This document shows, piece after piece, positions 18,194 to 26,180 of a stretch of DNA of 64,000 nucleotides (positions are counted from its first letter, which is position 1; every line of letters starts with the position of its first letter). Source of the DNA: JAITMY01 sp031553765 (lineage in GTDB: Bacteria; Bacteroidota; Bacteroidia; Bacteroidales; UBA932); contig JAVBKY010000003.1 in NCBI GenBank assembly GCA_031553765.1, forward strand, positions 806,001 to 870,000, given 5' to 3'. A model generated the notes under the pieces. The model worked only from the letters and a program-made list of their open reading frames with translations, ran no database searches and was not told the DNA's origin. The position numbers and the translations under genes were made by a program.

Positions 18194-19044
18194 CCTCCGT
18201 AAAAAATCTTTTTATCCTTTGAGTTAAAGTCAAGCGCCCCGCCAATGGGTTCGCTAAAGCCGTAGCCGGCGTAGTCGCTGTTGATTTCAGCCACTATCTT
18301 GGCCTCGTATTGGTCGGCTTGCGCACCGTAGGGTAGCATGCTGATCACCGGCTCGTAGTCCAGGGGTTCATACGTGCGCTTAGCCTTTTCTTCCAGGAGC
18401 AGCGCGGCGCTCTTATTGGCCACGTAGCGCTGTACCAGCGTTAGCAAATTTTCATCAGCCTCTTTACGCTCGTGCAGGCGGGTGGCTAACTCCACACCAA
18501 TAAGTGCAGTGAGCTCATTACCCTCCACGGCCAGCATCATGTCGCACAGGTGTTGGTAGGTCAGGCGGTTGTAGCCTATACCCACCATGCCTTTCTCCTG
18601 AAACTCTTGAGCGCTGCGCAGGTAGTGCTTTAAGCTTGGCCTACCCTCGGTTATCTTGGCTGCATCCAGGTGGCGCAGTAGCGCTTCCATGGCTTGCCAT
18701 CCGCGCGCGGCCAGGCTGCGCTTGTAGGCTGAAATTTTGGTATCGCTTGCCGGGGCAAACTTCTCATCGCGTGCTACGGTGTGCCCGGTACCGCCAACGT
18801 TGATGCTGTTTTCGTCCGTAGCCAACAGCATGGTGAATATGGCCAGCGGTCGGCGTACAGCCTCCAGCAGCTTTTCATCGGTGCCCTCGCCACCCAGCTG
18901 CACCATTAGCGCGTCACCCAGGTAGGGGCGCATCATTTCAGCGGCATCAGGTACAAAGGGTAGCCACGAGTCATCAGGCATCGACTTGTTTCCCTTTACG
19001 TACTTTTTCAGCGTAGCGGTATTGGGTAGCAGTGTTTCAAGCAT
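18187..19044 (-). CDS. DUF6712-like phage connector-region protein
   Basis: 285 residues, helical. N-terminus MLETLLPNTATLKKYV and the central RGWQAMEALLRHLDAA are like proteins annotated DUF6712 that follow the portal in Bacteroidota phages (from memory). Direct position after the portal suggests a head-tail adaptor or connector role. It starts 1 nt after the portal stop. Confidence 0.6.
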   Translation of the reverse strand: MLETLLPNTATLKKYVKGNKSMPDDSWLPFVPDAAEMMRPYLGDALMVQLGGEGTDEKLLEAVRRPLAIFTMLLATDENSINVGGTGHTVARDEKFAPASDTKISAYKRSLAARGWQAMEALLRHLDAAKITEGRPSLKHYLRSAQEFQEKGMVGIGYNRLTYQHLCDMMLAVEGNELTALIGVELATRLHERKEADENLLTLVQRYVANKSAALLLEEKAKRTYEPLDYEPVISMLPYGAQADQYEAKIVAEINSDYAGYGFSEPIGGALDFNSKDKKIFYGGC

Positions 19045-19045
19045 C

Positions 19046-20494
19046 TTAGTTTACTTTTTTATCGCCAATCACCTTTACGCTACCCGTGCCCTTGTCAAGC
19101 GTGGTGAGCATAATGTTGGCTATGCTGAATTGTAAATCCTTATCCCAACCGTTGCATGCTTTTACCAGCAGCAGCGGCAGGGTTATCATGTCGCGTATGG
19201 GCTTGCACAGCGCTTGCTTAATAATGAACAGCTCGCGCGCCTCCGTACCGTTAATGGGTGAGTTTTTGCCGGGCGCTGCGCCCACCAGGCTGGGGTGTAC
19301 GCCCATGCCGTAGCATATAATGTTGCTCACCTCTTCGCTATCCTCAATGTATTCGCCGCCCTCCATCTTAGCCTCAATGGGCTTAATGATGATGTCTTGT
19401 ACATCGGTACCCTTCGCATGGTCATGCCGGAACTGGCTTACAAATGACTTACCGGCGTTCTCGCCTCCCGCAAGAAACTCGTTCATGTCCTTTAGGAATT
19501 TCGCCTTGCGATCCTTCTTCTTTTTTTCCTCGGTAATGCCCTCTGCCTTGAACAGCTTATCGTAGAAGTCGGCACTTATCATCACGTGGTAGCGTAGCGC
19601 CATGCTGTTGGTCATAAGGGCCTTTTTGAATTCAGGAATGGCGCAGGCAAAGTCGTACCATCCGCTTTCAAAAATGCTCCACCAGTAAGGCTTCATGTAG
19701 TAGAACCTGCCCGGTGTGGGGGTGGATACGTCAAGCACGTAGCGCATGCCCTGTTCGTCTACCGTTTTGCCATCGGCGTTAGGCAGCTTGCCTGTACGCG
19801 TAAGGAAGTCGCGCAGGGGTGCATCGCTATCCAGCAGCGGAGTTATTACCAGGTCATCGGGGTACTTGTTGTTGTGCCAGCCGGCGCTGTAGCCGTGCCA
19901 CTCAATCTTACCCTTTTCGTTCATTACGCTCACCCGGCTGTAGCAGGCCTCAAGGTGGCGTAGCGAAACAATGTTGCGGTCGGCGCTCAGAATAATTTCC
20001 ACGTAGCTGCGCTGAAACAGGGATATATCGTTGCCTATCTCCTGCCGTGTGCGGTTGAGATTGTTGTACTCAATAAATTCAAACACCTTGGGCTGCTCGC
20101 TGGGCAGCTGCTCCTGGGCCTCTATTTTGCCATCCTTGTTGCGCACGCGCTTCAGCACCATAAAGTCATCACCGTACACCATTTGGGCGTTAAACTCTAC
20201 GTTTTTGGCTACGCCCACATTCTTGTACATCTTATCCATCACCTCCACCGGCAGCTTGTTATTGTCGCCCCAGCTCACAAACGTTATCTTTTCGGGTACG
20301 CCCGATAGCTGCGTTTTTACCTTTAAATCTTTTTTGGTTACCTCAATATTTTTGAGGTTGTCGGCATCCACCGTGATGTTGGTGCTATTCATAAACGTAA
20401 CCACGGCACTTGCGCCGCCGAGGTAGGCCGTTTGCCCAAAGTCGAATACTTCGCCCAAAAGCTGTTTTGCGTCCTGCTTTTTCATGCTATACAA
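19046..20494 (-). CDS. Phage portal protein
   Basis: 482 residues. The C-terminal half has the portal pattern: SNIICYGMGVHPSLVGAAPGKNSPINGTEARELFIIKQALCKPIRDMITLPL, in which the long helix and preceding glycine-rich loop match portal stems. The dodecameric portal sits at one capsid vertex and is the channel for DNA. The gene is 7.5 kb away from terL because accessory genes lie between them. It overlaps the small upstream gene by 8 nt. Confidence 0.75.
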   Translation of the reverse strand: MYSMKKQDAKQLLGEVFDFGQTAYLGGASAVVTFMNSTNITVDADNLKNIEVTKKDLKVKTQLSGVPEKITFVSWGDNNKLPVEVMDKMYKNVGVAKNVEFNAQMVYGDDFMVLKRVRNKDGKIEAQEQLPSEQPKVFEFIEYNNLNRTRQEIGNDISLFQRSYVEIILSADRNIVSLRHLEACYSRVSVMNEKGKIEWHGYSAGWHNNKYPDDLVITPLLDSDAPLRDFLTRTGKLPNADGKTVDEQGMRYVLDVSTPTPGRFYYMKPYWWSIFESGWYDFACAIPEFKKALMTNSMALRYHVMISADFYDKLFKAEGITEEKKKKDRKAKFLKDMNEFLAGGENAGKSFVSQFRHDHAKGTDVQDIIIKPIEAKMEGGEYIEDSEEVSNIICYGMGVHPSLVGAAPGKNSPINGTEARELFIIKQALCKPIRDMITLPLLLVKACNGWDKDLQFSIANIMLTTLDKGTGSVKVIGDKKVN

Positions 20495-20732
20495 TTACTT
20501 CAATGCCGTTGAACTCCACAATAAGAATGCGGCGCAGCTTACGCACCTGGCCGTTGTCGGGGTTGAGCACGTTAAGCGTGCGCCCTTCGCTGTGCCAGCT
20601 GGTGCAGGTCCATTTTTCAAAGGTGATCAGGTGCCCGGTGCTACGCTCGCGGTACTTGAGCGTAATGAGCTTGCCGGTGCCCTCGGACACCAGCGTGTGC
20701 AGCTTGCTTATGTGGATGGTTTTGCGTGCCAT
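20487..20732 (-). CDS. Small phage protein upstream of portal
   Basis: 81 residues, MARKTIHISKLHTLVSEGTGK, a small beta-rich protein with no motif I recognise. It is the first gene of the tail/portal operon: a terminator lies just upstream and it overlaps the portal start by 8 nt. Possibly a head completion or regulatory protein. Confidence 0.5.
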   Translation of the reverse strand: MARKTIHISKLHTLVSEGTGKLITLKYRERSTGHLITFEKWTCTSWHSEGRTLNVLNPDNGQVRKLRRILIVEFNGIEVIV

Positions 20733-20743
20733 GATTTACGGCA

Positions 20744-20768
20744 CAAAAAAAGCCCGCGGAGGCGGGCT
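20744..20768 (-). terminator. Terminator upstream of the portal operon
   Basis: On the minus strand AGCCCGC pairs with GCGGGCT (20751-20768) and is followed by T7 (20744-20750). It would stop leftward transcripts of the accessory island just before the portal operon. Confidence 0.85.
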
Positions 20769-20920
20769 ATCAAAGGACAGAAAAGAGAGGGAGAAATTGT
20801 GTGAGGAGAAATAGTTTTTCTTAATTCTTTATTTAAGTATGAGTCAAAAATACACTTTTTTTGATTCTTTGTTTAAAATTGCAGTTAAGGAATCTTTTTA
20901 TGTTGTAACATTGTGCAAAC

Positions 20921-20956
20921 AAAAAAACCTGTTAACGGTGACAGCCGCTAACAGGT
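20921..20956 (-). terminator. Terminator of the short structured-RNA transcription unit
   Basis: On the minus strand ACCTGTTAGCGG and CCGTTAACAGGT form a near-perfect 12-bp stem (20927-20956) followed by T7 (20921-20927). It is the end point expected for the transcript starting near 21484. Confidence 0.85.
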
Positions 20957-21110
20957 CTAGTTAAATAACCATTAATCTTTATTACTTATGCTCAAAACAG
21001 GTAACAAAGATTGGGAGTTTTTCCTTAGAGGGAAAATTCCCAGACCCAAAGTTAGGGAGATAATCCTAATTTTGGTACTACTAAACTCGCTAATGGCGAG
21101 AATTCAGTTG

Positions 21111-21135
21111 AGTGAGGGGGTCCAACCCCCTCACT
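21111..21135. terminator. Perfect 10-bp hairpin
   Basis: AGTGAGGGGG and CCCCCTCACT pair perfectly around TCCAA. On the plus strand TTTTCATTT follows, a moderate terminator. It lies between the 40-codon ORF and the next terminator; it could also stabilise the 3' part of the leftward RNA. Confidence 0.55.
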
Positions 21136-21180
21136 TTTCATTTATTACTGCAACGTTAAAAAATGCAGAAAGAGAGCATT

Positions 21181-21303
21181 TTACTCCGGCAGGAGTAGAC
21201 GGATCAGCTCCTCAAGTTGGTTAGCAGCTTTTAATTTTGCCTCACTGGAGGCACCGGGAGTAATGAGCGTGGTGAGTAGGTCGAGTGCTTGCGTTTGGTT
21301 CAT
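21181..21303 (-). CDS. 40-residue phage peptide
   Basis: ATG at 21303, stop at 21181. MNQTQALDLLTTLITPG then a helical LKAANQLEELIRLLLPE end; amphipathic and leucine-rich. It lies 53 nt past the structured RNA, within the only transcription unit that the local promoter and terminator define. Too short to assign; it could be a small regulator or membrane-active peptide. Support is the clean start, favourable composition and position. Confidence 0.45.
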   Translation of the reverse strand: MNQTQALDLLTTLITPGASSEAKLKAANQLEELIRLLLPE

Positions 21304-21354
21304 GGCTTAAAAGTTGAGATTTTGCGGCATGAAAAAGCGGCCATGCACTTCCCG

Positions 21355-21487
21355 TTGTCAAACATCTTCACAGAATGTTGTCGAGGCCATTATAACCACG
21401 ACACGGGGTTGCATAGCCGCCGAAAGCAAGCAATGCAAAACACAGCCTGTACTGACAGGCTGCACTCTGTGAAAAAATGTTTGACGT
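21355..21487 (-). ncRNA. Cloverleaf-like structured RNA or leader
   Basis: Read leftward, a long closing stem pairs 21466-21485 with 21357-21374 (17 pairs with a small internal loop). Inside it are three hairpins: AGCCTGT/ACAGGCT (21444-21461), TTGCAT/ATGCAA (21409-21438) and GTCG/CGAC (21380-21402). A TATCTTTG promoter is placed so that transcription begins at the first base of the closing stem. It could be a stand-alone phage RNA or a structured 5' leader of the 40-codon ORF. It matches no RNA family that I can name. Confidence 0.55.
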
Positions 21488-21489
21488 GG

Positions 21490-21497
21490 CAAAGATA
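21490..21497 (-). promoter_or_regulatory. Minus-strand -7 element TATCTTTG
   Basis: Perfect match to TAnnTTTG on the minus strand, 5 nt before the closing stem of the structured RNA. A weak TTCG lies near the -33 position. Confidence 0.6.
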
Positions 21498-21499
21498 GT

Positions 21500-21521
21500 A
21501 AAAAGCCTGCCGAAGCAGGCT
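21500..21521 (-). terminator. Terminator after the 320-residue membrane protein gene
   Basis: AGCCTGC-CGAA-GCAGGCT (21504-21521), with TTTT following on the minus strand. It separates the accessory gene at 21578 from the structured-RNA unit. Confidence 0.8.
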
Positions 21522-21577
21522 TGCGGTGGGTACAAAATAAATCCCCGAAGTTGTGTGCTTTTTTTGGGAGGGAAAAT

Positions 21578-22540
21578 TTAAGGAATGGGAGAAGTAGTTG
21601 ATAAGAGTTTTTGATAGAACACGGTGTTCTTAAGTTCCTCAGAAGTTAAACTGAAGGGTACGGTGAGAAAAGTTGTACTCCGGATAAAGCTATTTACTAT
21701 ATCTTCAGTCGTGAAGCGGTCGATCATGCCGTTACAATTCATCAGCGTAAGTAGAGACTCTTTATTTACCTGTGTAGCATAAGACAGAATGGTGTAATAA
21801 TCAAGAATTGCTGTTAAAGGAATAGATTCGAATAGATATAGGTATTTACCCAAGCCTGAGGTGCAGAAATACTTAACAGCTTCAAATCGATAACCATCAC
21901 CATTGATTAGCACCTCGGAGAAGTAGTTTGTGACACAATCTCTATACTGTGTGCTTAAGAAAAAGCGCAGTTGAGATTTATGAGCTGCAGACAATTTGTA
22001 GTGCTTAATAATTTGTATTAAATCCTGCAAATGTTCATCTGAAGTATAATCTTGCGTAGTAAAGGAAAGGTAACGAAGGGCATCCTCCTGCGACTGCGTA
22101 AAGTTACTTTTCAGTTTTGTAACGGCCTCTTCAACGCGTCTTTTGCGGTCATTTGTCAAATATTCCTTTAAACGCTTGTTTACCTCTTCATCAAACTTTT
22201 TCATTACGCTATTTGCTGGTCTGATGCTAAAAAGATATGTGAGCAGAATTGGCAATCCGATGCCTAAAACAGCGACAAATAACGACCCCCAACCAATGAT
22301 AGTGCTGTAGGTGTTGATAAAAGAATTTTGGCTATTTATGGTATTGGTTGCTTGCGCTATGATATGCTCATACGTTTCATTACGCCATTCTTGGCGTTGT
22401 ATAAGTGTCGTGTTTTGTTCTTTCAGCAACCCCACGCTATCGCGAAGTGTAGAAATTTGAGTAACTTTTTTAGTTTTTACCTGTGCTTGAGCGACACTAA
22501 CAGAAATAAACAGGAGTAAAAAAAGAATTACCTTTCTCAT
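21578..22540 (-). CDS. Secreted/membrane coiled-coil protein of the accessory island
   Basis: 320 residues. A signal peptide (MRKVILFLLLFISVSVAQA) is followed by a short coiled coil (about 25-75), one TM segment (about 82-106, IIGWGSLFVAVLGIGLPILLTYLF) and a long helical cytoplasmic domain (about 110-320) that starts with a charged KKFDEEVNKRLKEYL helix. No motif is recognised. It sits alone between terminators in the terL-portal island, as lysogenic-conversion or superinfection-exclusion genes often do. Function unknown. Confidence 0.6.
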   Translation of the reverse strand: MRKVILFLLLFISVSVAQAQVKTKKVTQISTLRDSVGLLKEQNTTLIQRQEWRNETYEHIIAQATNTINSQNSFINTYSTIIGWGSLFVAVLGIGLPILLTYLFSIRPANSVMKKFDEEVNKRLKEYLTNDRKRRVEEAVTKLKSNFTQSQEDALRYLSFTTQDYTSDEHLQDLIQIIKHYKLSAAHKSQLRFFLSTQYRDCVTNYFSEVLINGDGYRFEAVKYFCTSGLGKYLYLFESIPLTAILDYYTILSYATQVNKESLLTLMNCNGMIDRFTTEDIVNSFIRSTTFLTVPFSLTSEELKNTVFYQKLLSTTSPIP

Positions 22541-22675
22541 GGCTGAAGTTTTATTTAAACTATAAAAGTAGAGAAAAAGGGAGTAGGGGGAAACTAAAAC
22601 ATTGTGATGTAGGCAGTAAAAAAAGAAGTTGAAGTGCTGCGCTTCTGGCGGTAAAAATAAAGTTTGCGATGAACG

Positions 22676-23761
22676 TTATTTTGTAGTTTTTTTCTTTGCT
22701 GTAGGAATTTTTGCTTGAGTTGTTTTACTGTTTTTCTCTATTTTTTTCTCAATGTTATTTACTTTACTCGTTAACACGCTATGGTCGCTGTTGTTTTTGC
22801 GCTGTAACTCCTGCATGCAGTTATCAAAACTTTCCATTTTTTCTAGTACAGAGCGATGCTGTACGTGGCGTATTGAATCTACATGTTGTGTTTCAGCACG
22901 AGTTTGTATGCCAACAGGTGGTTTCCCTGCTACCCTTATAGAGAAGATAAGGGCACCAACGGCGATTGTAATTGACACAAACCCTAATATACCAGATATT
23001 ATCCCCAACCCAAAAGATAATCTTCCCGATGCATAGGAGATCTGACTGGTTGTCTCAGTAAATCGAGCAGTTGTTTTATCCCTATAGATTCGAATCTTAC
23101 GAATGGAATTCGTAGCATTTTTAATGGCGGCTCTGTGCTTGCCATCAAGGATGCTTTCATCCACAGAGTTTACAAACGCACGGCAATAAATCCACTCTCC
23201 TAGTGGATCTTCGTACAATTTGGATAGAGCTTTGTGTATAGGAAAAATTTTTGCTATATACTGCGTCTTTTTCCTGTGATCAAGAAAGTTGGCAAATTGA
23301 GCATAGGCCTCTTCTATCCAGTCAGCATAGGCTTCGAACTTTTCTTGAAACAGTTCTAAGTAGTAGTCTGTCGCCTTGAGTATTGTGGCATTAATATCTA
23401 TATCTTTTGCCCCGATTGACTGGTGAAAAGCACTAATTAAAGAATCTTCTTCTTCGTGGTGGCTCTCATGATCATGATAGAAACGCTTTACAATATGGTA
23501 TATCGCACATGGAATTTCTTTTCCAATATGCATTTCGAAGCTATTTGTGTGATCGTAGGTATATGTGTACAAAAAAAGTCCATTTATACATTGCTTTGCG
23601 CAATGCAAATGGACTGTGGATGCTTTATGTTCAATGTCAATATCTCCCTTCTTGTTTAAGAGGGTAACTTTTACATTAAAAGGGATATCGTCATCGGAGA
23701 TGTTTTTCTCAATAGATACAGGTAGGGGGTCATGCATTGAGGACAACTCACGATGATACAT
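22676..23761 (-). CDS. Large accessory protein with one TM and coiled-coil lysine-rich tail
   Basis: 361 residues from ATG at 23761 (26 further codons upstream would overlap the neighbouring gene). The N-terminal region is soluble and contains a His/Glu cluster (HDHESHHEEED, about 98-108). One long hydrophobic segment lies near 251-278 (GLGIISGILGFVSITIAVGALIF). The end is coiled coil and lysine-rich (about 300-361). It shares a membrane-plus-coiled-coil design with the next gene leftward, so the two could act together; this is inference. No family recognised. Confidence 0.55.
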   Translation of the reverse strand: MYHRELSSMHDPLPVSIEKNISDDDIPFNVKVTLLNKKGDIDIEHKASTVHLHCAKQCINGLFLYTYTYDHTNSFEMHIGKEIPCAIYHIVKRFYHDHESHHEEEDSLISAFHQSIGAKDIDINATILKATDYYLELFQEKFEAYADWIEEAYAQFANFLDHRKKTQYIAKIFPIHKALSKLYEDPLGEWIYCRAFVNSVDESILDGKHRAAIKNATNSIRKIRIYRDKTTARFTETTSQISYASGRLSFGLGIISGILGFVSITIAVGALIFSIRVAGKPPVGIQTRAETQHVDSIRHVQHRSVLEKMESFDNCMQELQRKNNSDHSVLTSKVNNIEKKIEKNSKTTQAKIPTAKKKTTK

Positions 23762-23801
23762 TGTGGGTATCCAAAATACACAACACCTTTTAACCACAAC
23801 T

Positions 23802-24083
23802 CTAAAGATTAGCGAATTTACGAAGGTAGAGATTGCCAAGCCGTTGAGATAAAGTCAACTTTTGGTGTTGGGGCTCAACAATATTTTCATAGACATTAGT
23901 GGCGAAGTCTGTGACCTTAAACGTGGGCTTAGAGTTACCATTGACACCACACGTAATAAAGCCGATCAACTCAAACTTTCGCAGCCAACTTCCTAAAGCT
24001 TCCGTCAACTTGCTATCAATAACACCTTTTCGCTCAGGGTAATTGGCGAAGATAAATGTTAGGGCTTCTTTTTGCGTTAGCAT
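23802..24083 (-). CDS. Small accessory protein, possible winged helix
   Basis: 93 residues. The pattern of short helices followed by FITCGVNGNSKPTFKVTDFATNVYENI looks like a winged-helix fold, but this is a weak call. It lies 40 nt upstream of the 361-residue protein and may be cotranscribed, possibly as its regulator. Confidence 0.45.
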   Translation of the reverse strand: MLTQKEALTFIFANYPERKGVIDSKLTEALGSWLRKFELIGFITCGVNGNSKPTFKVTDFATNVYENIVEPQHQKLTLSQRLGNLYLRKFANL

Positions 24084-24183
24084 AAGCTACGGTTTTTAAT
24101 TAGAAAAGGGAGCAAAATCAATGATTTGAGTACAAAGCAATAAAATAAGGAAATTGCTGACGCGTAAAGTTTGTTAAATAACA

Positions 24184-24378
24184 TTAAACGCGATTGAATT
24201 CGCTTTTTAAAGATACAAAAATCTCTTTTAATACAATCACCGAGTGGGCTATTTTTGTGTTATAGAGTGTTATTTGGTAATTTTTTACATTTAACCCTAG
24301 GTTTATTATGATATCTTGATCCATCTCATATTGTTGATTATAGGCTTCTTGTCGCCTTTTTATGACAATATTTTCCAC
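24184..24378 (-). CDS. Small hypothetical ORF
   Basis: 64 codons with a GTG start at 24378. No motif. The start overlaps the edge of the boundary repeat 24371-24447, and the composition is AT-rich. It may be a real small gene or a chance ORF. Confidence 0.3.
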   Translation of the reverse strand: MENIVIKRRQEAYNQQYEMDQDIIINLGLNVKNYQITLYNTKIAHSVIVLKEIFVSLKSEFNRV

Positions 24379-24447
24379 TTCTTACGGGATTTGAAGCGAA
24401 AGAAAATGGAGGTAAATCAACCCAATTGCGAAGCATGATGGAGCAGC
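24371..24447. repeat. Accessory-boundary repeat, copy 1
   Basis: About 77 bp that aligns with 26181-26261, including TTGCGAAGCATGATG-R-AGCAGC at 24426-24447. It lies just beyond the hicB terminator. Confidence 0.6.
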
Positions 24448-24463
24448 GAAAATATGATGAAAT

Positions 24464-24489
24464 AAAAAAACCACCCCTTTTGAGGGTGG
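24464..24489 (-). terminator. hicB terminator
   Basis: On the minus strand CCACCC pairs with GGGTGG (24471-24489), followed by T7 (24464-24470). Confidence 0.85.
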
Positions 24490-24523
24490 GTTCCGTTCAT
24501 AAGCACGTCGTCAAACAGCAGCA

Positions 24524-24925
24524 TTATGAAACGGTTAAAAGTTCCTCGGCTATTTTGTGTAAGCCTATTACAATTTTATTGCGCTGCTCGGGGCGCGGTC
24601 TTTTGCGGCGTGTGGCGTAGTGGCTCAGCTGTGCCGGGGCTATACCTGAGGCTTTGGCCAAGGCTGCCTGTGTTACTGTGCCGCCAATGTATTCCAGTAG
24701 GGCCGAGGTGTCAAAAATAAAGTGCAACTCGTACTTGCCTTGCAGGGCTTCAGGTATAGGTTTGTTGTGCATCTTTAGCACTTTCACAAAGCCATCAAGC
24801 GCGGCTTTGGCATCAGCTTTAGCCTCCTCCACGGTAGCACCAAAGCCGTAAACGTTGGCAATATCCTCAAAGGATACACCGTAGCCGTCTTTCCCCTTTT
24901 CTAAAATAACTGTGATTGTTTTCAT
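24524..24925 (-). CDS. hicB: HicB-family antitoxin
   Basis: 133 residues. The N-terminal HicB fold (MKTITVILEKGKDGYGVSFEDIANVYGFGATVEEAKADAKAALDGFV) is a partial RNase-H-like antitoxin domain. The C-terminal HTH (VTQAALAKASGIAPAQLSHYATRRKRP, about 85-111) should bind the operator upstream of hicA. It is encoded 29 nt after hicA, the usual toxin-first order. It neutralises HicA and probably autoregulates. Confidence 0.9.
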   Translation of the reverse strand: MKTITVILEKGKDGYGVSFEDIANVYGFGATVEEAKADAKAALDGFVKVLKMHNKPIPEALQGKYELHFIFDTSALLEYIGGTVTQAALAKASGIAPAQLSHYATRRKRPRPEQRNKIVIGLHKIAEELLTVS

Positions 24926-24954
24926 GGTCGTAGTGTTTTTTGTAAGACTTTGGG

Positions 24955-25137
24955 CTACTTTAAGCCCAAAGCCCTTAAGATTTTATTACATGTTCCTGTT
25001 GGCACTTCTTTTGCTCCGTGGTAAGGTATGCAAACTACCTTGCCGTTTTTTTCGTAGAAGCAGTGGCTTGTGCCATCCTGGTAGAGTAACTTCCAGCCCG
25101 CCTTTACTGCTTTTCTGTGTAGTTCTGTTGACTTCAT
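24955..25137 (-). CDS. hicA: HicA-family mRNA interferase toxin
   Basis: 60 residues from ATG at 25137; a longer start at 25164 would sit on the promoter -7 element. The double-stranded RNA-binding-like fold with the catalytic His in GTSHCFYEKNGK and the end VPYHGAKEVPTGTCNKILRALGL-type pattern are HicA signatures. It cleaves mRNA when free of HicB. In a prophage it may stabilise the element or act in abortive infection. Confidence 0.9.
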   Translation of the reverse strand: MKSTELHRKAVKAGWKLLYQDGTSHCFYEKNGKVVCIPYHGAKEVPTGTCNKILRALGLK

Positions 25138-25163
25138 TCTCTTTGTATAGCTGTTTGACCTCA

Positions 25164-25210
25164 CAAAGGTATAAATAAAAATACCTTTTACAATAGCAAA
25201 AGGTATTTTT
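25164..25210 (-). promoter_or_regulatory. hicAB promoter and operator
   Basis: A minus-strand -7 TACCTTTG covers 25164-25171. Upstream lies a perfect 13-bp inverted repeat, AAAAATACCTTTT (25177-25189) and AAAAGGTATTTTT (25198-25210), spacer 8. Its position over the -33 region fits HicB autorepression. Confidence 0.7.
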
Positions 25211-25257
25211 ATTGTTAAAAATATTTAAAGGTTTAACCACTTCACTTGTAAGTGTAA

Positions 25258-26124
25258 TTACTCAAATAACACGATTTGGAGTTCAATAGCTTCAATAAAC
25301 TGTACTACAGTAGCAATTAACTTGTCAACAGCCGCTTTATCTATACTAACTCCTTTTCCCTCTTTAGTAGCTCCGCTACGATGCACTAAGTCATGCCTTA
25401 TATTAACAGCTTTGGCAACTTCTGCTATATCACCAATGTCAACATTTAATGTGTCCTTATACATATTTTTTACCACGCTCAAGCGATGGTATACGATATC
25501 AAGCATTTCCTTTTTGCAGAAATCTTTGATTGTTTTGTGAACTTTGAATACTTCGCTCAACGTAATTTTACGATCTTTAAACGCTTTAAAAGTTGCAACA
25601 AATTTTTCAGTATACTCATCCTTGTTGAGCGTCGTATGGATAAATGCTGCAGACAGATATGCTTCCATTGCTGTGATAACACCTACAAATATTTGTCTTT
25701 TTAAAACCATTTCCACAAGAGGATTCGGAAGAGTAATTTTGTTTAATTCATCTAAGTTGTTGATTTCCGTTTGGAAGGTAAGAAAGAAATCAGTGTTACT
25801 GAAGATGGCATCATACTCTGTTTCGTAATCGGGGTCAGGGGTCTCAATTATTTCAACGCTTTTATCATCAGGTAATTCATTTATGCAACCACTACCACCT
25901 GAAAAGGTTGAAAAAATATCAATGGTAAACTCTTTTCCACACTTGGGGTTTGGGCATACTGCCTCCCCATAGTTCTCTGTTTGGCTATCACTAGTTGTCT
26001 CCGCAGAGAAGTCAGGAGACGGTATTCTAATTTCGTCACTTTCAATAGTTGTCTCGCATTCGTCGCATTGAAATCTTACAGCAATAGCCGTGTTGCCAAT
26101 ATTGTCAAAATTAAAGGAGTTCAT
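25258..26124 (-). CDS. Zinc-ribbon plus HEPN-like protein, candidate RNase
   Basis: 288 residues. The N-terminal part has CDEC (20/23) and CPNPKC (57/62), a zinc-ribbon pattern. The C-terminal half is helical and has a HEPN-like RX4H motif, RHDLVH (243-248), and an earlier conserved acidic position in AMEAYLSAAF (Glu154). HEPN proteins are often metal-independent RNases in toxin-antitoxin and phage-defence systems. It has its own promoter and lies between hicA and an ArdC-like gene. The HEPN call is from motif and helix pattern; activity is inference. Confidence 0.6.
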   Translation of the reverse strand: MNSFNFDNIGNTAIAVRFQCDECETTIESDEIRIPSPDFSAETTSDSQTENYGEAVCPNPKCGKEFTIDIFSTFSGGSGCINELPDDKSVEIIETPDPDYETEYDAIFSNTDFFLTFQTEINNLDELNKITLPNPLVEMVLKRQIFVGVITAMEAYLSAAFIHTTLNKDEYTEKFVATFKAFKDRKITLSEVFKVHKTIKDFCKKEMLDIVYHRLSVVKNMYKDTLNVDIGDIAEVAKAVNIRHDLVHRSGATKEGKGVSIDKAAVDKLIATVVQFIEAIELQIVLFE

Positions 26125-26151
26125 AGTGTTGATTTTTAGGTGGTAATATCA

Positions 26152-26159
26152 CAAATGTA
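26152..26159 (-). promoter_or_regulatory. -7 element of the HEPN-like gene
   Basis: Minus-strand TACATTTG, a perfect TAnnTTTG match, 28 nt before the ATG at 26124. Confidence 0.55.
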
Positions 26160-26180
26160 ACTATTTTCTTCTTAATCTTT

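Noticed and set aside
20988..21224. Rightward 78-codon ORF in the structured-RNA unit
   Set aside because: It crosses the perfect hairpin 21111-21135 and overlaps the 40-codon ORF on the other strand; no promoter was found on the plus strand and I could not support it as coding.
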